Assembly (NCBI RefSeq): GCF_004342025.1 | Contig: NZ_SLWN01000001.1 | Span: 62,001 to 126,000, forward strand | DNA: 64,000 nucleotides | Origin: Kribbella steppae | GTDB lineage: Bacteria; Actinomycetota; Actinomycetes; Propionibacteriales; Kribbellaceae | Direction of reading: 5' to 3' | Shown here: positions 61,264-64,000 of the stretch, in pieces | Numbering within the stretch: the first letter of the stretch is position 1 | How the letters are laid out: each line of letters opens with the position of its first letter | The notes under the pieces: generated by a model | Seen by the model: only the letters and a program-made list of their open reading frames with translations | The model's database searches: none | What the model was told of the DNA's origin: nothing | Program-made: the position numbers and the translations under genes

Positions 61264-62988
61264 GTGACGACTTTCGAGATCTGCTCGCCCGACGGCCGCA
61301 CGCTCCGCACCGGCTCGGTCTCCGGCGCCCGCTCGATCACCGCACTGCCGGCCACCGAGCCCGGCGTACTGCGGTACGACGTGGTGGCCGAGGACGTCGT
61401 CCGGATGCGGTGGACCTGGCCGGCCGAGTCCGCGGTCACGCTGTGGCGGGCGACGCAGGGATCGCATCGCGAACTGCCGACCGACTGGGGTTCTCACCGC
61501 GACATCCGGTCGGTCCGCTCGGCGCCGGTCGCGAGTCTCGTCGACGCCCAGGACCACAGCCTGCTGACCGTCGCGCTGTCCGCGACGGTCCGCGGGTGCG
61601 ATTTCGCGATCGGTGTGCACGAGGAAGGCGCCGAGCAGCTGATCCAGCTCGCAGTCGACGACATCGAGCCGACCGACGGCGTCCGCCGCTTCACCCTGCG
61701 GATCGACCTGCGCGACCAGCACTTCGCCGCAGCGCTCAGAGGTGTGACCGAGGACTGGGCGGACGAGTTGGGCGATCGGATCGCGCCGGTGCCCGAGCTC
61801 GCCCGGCAGGCGATGTACTCCACTTGGTACAGCGACCACCAGCACGTCTCGGCCGAGTCAGTCGAACGGCACGCTCGCGCGGGAGCGTCGTACGGCTGTC
61901 AGGCGGTGATCGTCGACGACGGCTGGCAGACCGATGACACCGCGCGCGGCTACGCCCATTGCGGCGACTGGGAGCCGACCAGCCGGACGTTCCCCGACAT
62001 GGCCGGGCATGTACGGCGGGTGCACGAGCTCGGACTTGATTACGTGCTGTGGCTCGCGCCGCCGTTGATCGGTGCGCACTCCAAAGCGTGGGAGCGGTTG
62101 AAGGACCGGACCCTCGGCTACGTCGACGGACTCAGCGCCTCGGTGCTGGATCCGCGGTACCGCGAGGTGCGTGACCACATCGTCGAGAGCTGCCTCCGGC
62201 CGGTGCGGGACTGGGGTGTCGACGGGCTGAAGCTCGACTTCCTCGACTCGTGGGCCTGGTCGTCTCCCCCGCCGGCACCCGACGGTGACTGCTCGTCGAT
62301 CGACGAGGGCGTCGAGCTGATCCTGCAGGCGATCACGGCCGAGCTGCGGCCGAACGTCTTGATCGAGTTCCGGCAGGACTACGTGAACCCGCGGCTGTGG
62401 CAGTTCGGCACGTTCCTGCGGGCCGGAGACTGCGCGATGGACCCGGTGGAGAACCGGGTCCGCACGATCGACAGTCGCTTGCTGGCCGGCGATCGAGCGG
62501 TCCACTCGGACATGCTGATGTGGCATCCGGCGGCGGCCCCGGAGACGGTTGCTCAGCAGTTCATCGGTGCGATGTTCAGTACGCCGCAGGTGTCGGTGGA
62601 GCTCGATGCACTGCCGGTGGAGCAGGAGCGCGTCGTACGGTTCTGGCTCGGGTTCCTGCGGGACCACGCCGATGTGCTGCTGCACGGCGTACTGACTCCT
62701 TCGCGTCCGGACGCGCGCTACACCCAGGTGCGGGCCGTCGGTTCGAAGACTGTGGTTGCCGTTTTCGCCAACCCTGTCGTGCGTTTGAGTGACTCCGATC
62801 GGTCGGTCGTGCTGGTGAACGGTGGCAGCGAAGCGCGCATCCTGGTCGAAGGTGCTGGGCCTGGACCGGTCGACCTCGTAGTGTCGGACTGCTCGGGTGT
62901 CGAGGTCTATCGGGGTACGACGAAGGCGCCGGAACTGTGGGCGATCGACGTACCTGTGGCCGGCGTGGCCCGGATCGAGCGGAACTGA
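61264..62988 (+). CDS. GH36-type alpha-galactosidase
   Basis: Predicted 574 aa. A beta-sandwich N-domain (1 to about 185) and a TIM barrel: YSTWYSDHQHVSAESVERHA, VIVDDGWQTDD, PDMAGHVRRVHELGLDYVLW and the nucleophile region VDGLKLDFLDSW near 320-330; FRQDYVNPRLWQFGTF carries a likely acid/base segment. It has no signal peptide. It would remove terminal alpha-galactose or a related sugar after import. Leaderless GTG 61264. The LacI regulator follows with a one-base overlap (TGATG). Confidence 0.88.
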   Translation: MTTFEICSPDGRTLRTGSVSGARSITALPATEPGVLRYDVVAEDVVRMRWTWPAESAVTLWRATQGSHRELPTDWGSHRDIRSVRSAPVASLVDAQDHSLLTVALSATVRGCDFAIGVHEEGAEQLIQLAVDDIEPTDGVRRFTLRIDLRDQHFAAALRGVTEDWADELGDRIAPVPELARQAMYSTWYSDHQHVSAESVERHARAGASYGCQAVIVDDGWQTDDTARGYAHCGDWEPTSRTFPDMAGHVRRVHELGLDYVLWLAPPLIGAHSKAWERLKDRTLGYVDGLSASVLDPRYREVRDHIVESCLRPVRDWGVDGLKLDFLDSWAWSSPPPAPDGDCSSIDEGVELILQAITAELRPNVLIEFRQDYVNPRLWQFGTFLRAGDCAMDPVENRVRTIDSRLLAGDRAVHSDMLMWHPAAAPETVAQQFIGAMFSTPQVSVELDALPVEQERVVRFWLGFLRDHADVLLHGVLTPSRPDARYTQVRAVGSKTVVAVFANPVVRLSDSDRSVVLVNGGSEARILVEGAGPGPVDLVVSDCSGVEVYRGTTKAPELWAIDVPVAGVARIERN

Positions 62989-64000
62989 TGGAGGGGGCTG
63001 GATTGGCCGAGCAGCGGAAGCCACGGCGGACAACGGTCGCGGACGTGGCCCGGCTGGCCGGGGTGTCGGCGATGACGGTGTCGAACGTGCTGAACGCGCC
63101 GCATCGGGTGAGCGACCCGACGGTGCGGACTGTGCGCGCCGCGATCGAAGAGCTCGGCTACGCCCCGAACCACGCCGCCCGGGCCTTGTCGTCAGGTCGC
63201 AGTCAGGTGATCGGGCTGCCGCTGTACCTCGACGACGATGCGTTCAGCGACCAGAACCCCGGGCTGGGCGGCTTCCTGCACGGATTGCTCGGCGGTCTGG
63301 TGAAGTCGGCGGCGATCTCCGGGTACGGCGTCCACGTCACCACACCGACCGAAGGTGCGACCGAGATCGCGCTGTACGAGAAGCTGATCGCGGCCCGGCA
63401 GGTCGACGCGATCGTCGTCCTGGAGACGATGCCGCAGGACGCGCGGATCGAGTTCCTCAGCCAGCGGCCGTTCCCGTTCGTCGCGTTCGGGCGGACCGGG
63501 CCGCAGCAACGCCAGTGCTGGGTCGACGTCGACAACGAGACCTCGATGGCCGGCATCGCACACCATCTGGACGCGACCGGCCGGACCAAGGCTGCCTACC
63601 TCGCGACGGACAGCGCGCTGCCGTGGGTGCATCAGCGACAGGACGGGTTCTGCCGGGAGTTCGCGTCACCGGTGGCAGTGGAGTCGTTCGGTTCGCTCGA
63701 GCAGGTGTCGGCGTACGTCGAGGAAGCGCTCGGTCGCCGTGATCAGCCGGACGTGTTCGTGGCCGACAACGATGCCTATGCCGTGGTCGCGATGCGCGCG
63801 CTGCAGCGGCTCGGGGTGAAGGTCGGCCAGGACATCGCCGTCACCGGCTTCAACGACTTCCCCTTCGCCGGCATGCTCGACACACCTCTGACCACCGCCC
63901 GGATCCCGCTCCGCGACATCGCCTCGTGCCTCTTCGACCGCGCCCTGGGCGAGATCAACGGCGACCCGGACGAACCCGGCCGCCTCGTCACGGCTCCGCT
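62988..64000 (+). CDS. LacI-family transcriptional regulator (cut by window end)
   Basis: At least 337 codons, open to the right edge with no stop. The LacI helix-turn-helix TTVADVARLAGVSAMTVSNV, then LNAPHRVSDPT and ELGYAPNHAARALSSG, is followed by a periplasmic-binding-like sugar domain ending VTGFNDFPFAGMLDTPLTTA. It probably binds the two TTAGCGCTAA-like operators and responds to the imported sugar. ATG 62988 overlaps the galactosidase stop; TTG 63003 with GGAGGGGG 6 nt upstream is a good alternative start. Confidence 0.92.
   Translation, partial: MEGAGLAEQRKPRRTTVADVARLAGVSAMTVSNVLNAPHRVSDPTVRTVRAAIEELGYAPNHAARALSSGRSQVIGLPLYLDDDAFSDQNPGLGGFLHGLLGGLVKSAAISGYGVHVTTPTEGATEIALYEKLIAARQVDAIVVLETMPQDARIEFLSQRPFPFVAFGRTGPQQRQCWVDVDNETSMAGIAHHLDATGRTKAAYLATDSALPWVHQRQDGFCREFASPVAVESFGSLEQVSAYVEEALGRRDQPDVFVADNDAYAVVAMRALQRLGVKVGQDIAVTGFNDFPFAGMLDTPLTTARIPLRDIASCLFDRALGEINGDPDEPGRLVTAP

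Overview
The window is 64 kb of very GC-rich chromosomal DNA with dense genes, frequent GTG/TTG starts, ATGA-type overlaps and many leaderless starts. This is typical of a high-GC actinomycete. Class II DAHP synthase, a PASTA-domain Ser/Thr kinase, SigE-family sigma factor, SAV_6107-type HEPN protein, HelD-like motor and MsiK-dependent-looking sugar ABC genes all fit. I infer a Propionibacteriales member, possibly Kribbella. I see no rRNA, tRNA, CRISPR array, insertion sequence or prophage.

Layout. 0.3-11 kb: a DUF480-methyltransferase fusion, a small DnaJ-type zinc protein, a DUF6504/HEPN pair next to a perfect LexA-like palindrome, a DM13 protein, a YbaK-type deacylase, a secreted amidase, a DUF4126 membrane protein, a CrtI-like oxidoreductase, and a HelD-type motor ending against a SixA-type phosphatase. 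11-22 kb: metF and a polyprenyl synthase gene (divergent, leaderless), an HTH protein facing an alpha/beta hydrolase, a DUF4180 protein, then barstar, a barnase-like RNase and thiE in one overlapping operon, divergent from thiO-thiS-thiG, followed by a LysM transglycosylase and a PASTA kinase. 22-36 kb: an accessory block with a 76-bp repeated kinase tail, a permease, GH15- and GH172-type glycosidases, a sigma factor with its partner, a giant Tat-exported TolB/amidohydrolase, a dehydrogenase, a decayed toxin-antitoxin remnant and a PRPP synthetase-like gene. 36-44.6 kb: ltaE, aroG, DUF2237, plsC, an esterase, a TIGR00300 protein, an enoyl-CoA hydratase and a PhyH dioxygenase. 44.5-48.5 kb: a broken flavin monooxygenase gene, a membrane protein and a two-component system. 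48.5-56.6 kb: fadD, two SRPBCC domains read as one frame, an ArsA-type ATPase, two tandem ROK kinases, an endonuclease/exonuclease/phosphatase-family protein and a STAS protein. 56.7-64 kb: a sugar locus with a solute-binding protein, two permeases, a glycosidase, divergent alpha-galactosidase and a LacI regulator, with two matching operators between them.

The order metF - polyprenyl synthase - kinase - aroG - plsC - (fadD15, SRPBCC, ArsA) recalls the Rv2172c-Rv2187 region of Mycobacterium tuberculosis (from memory). It is interrupted here by a thiamine block and a roughly 14-kb accessory block. The points most worth checking are: the leaderless 18-codon upstream ORF coupled to thiO; the thiE-RNase-barstar coupling; repeated tandem duplication of gene 3' ends including their stop codons; the LexA box beside the DUF6504/HEPN pair; the 76-bp repeat flanking an inserted gene; and the stop-less junction of two SRPBCC genes.
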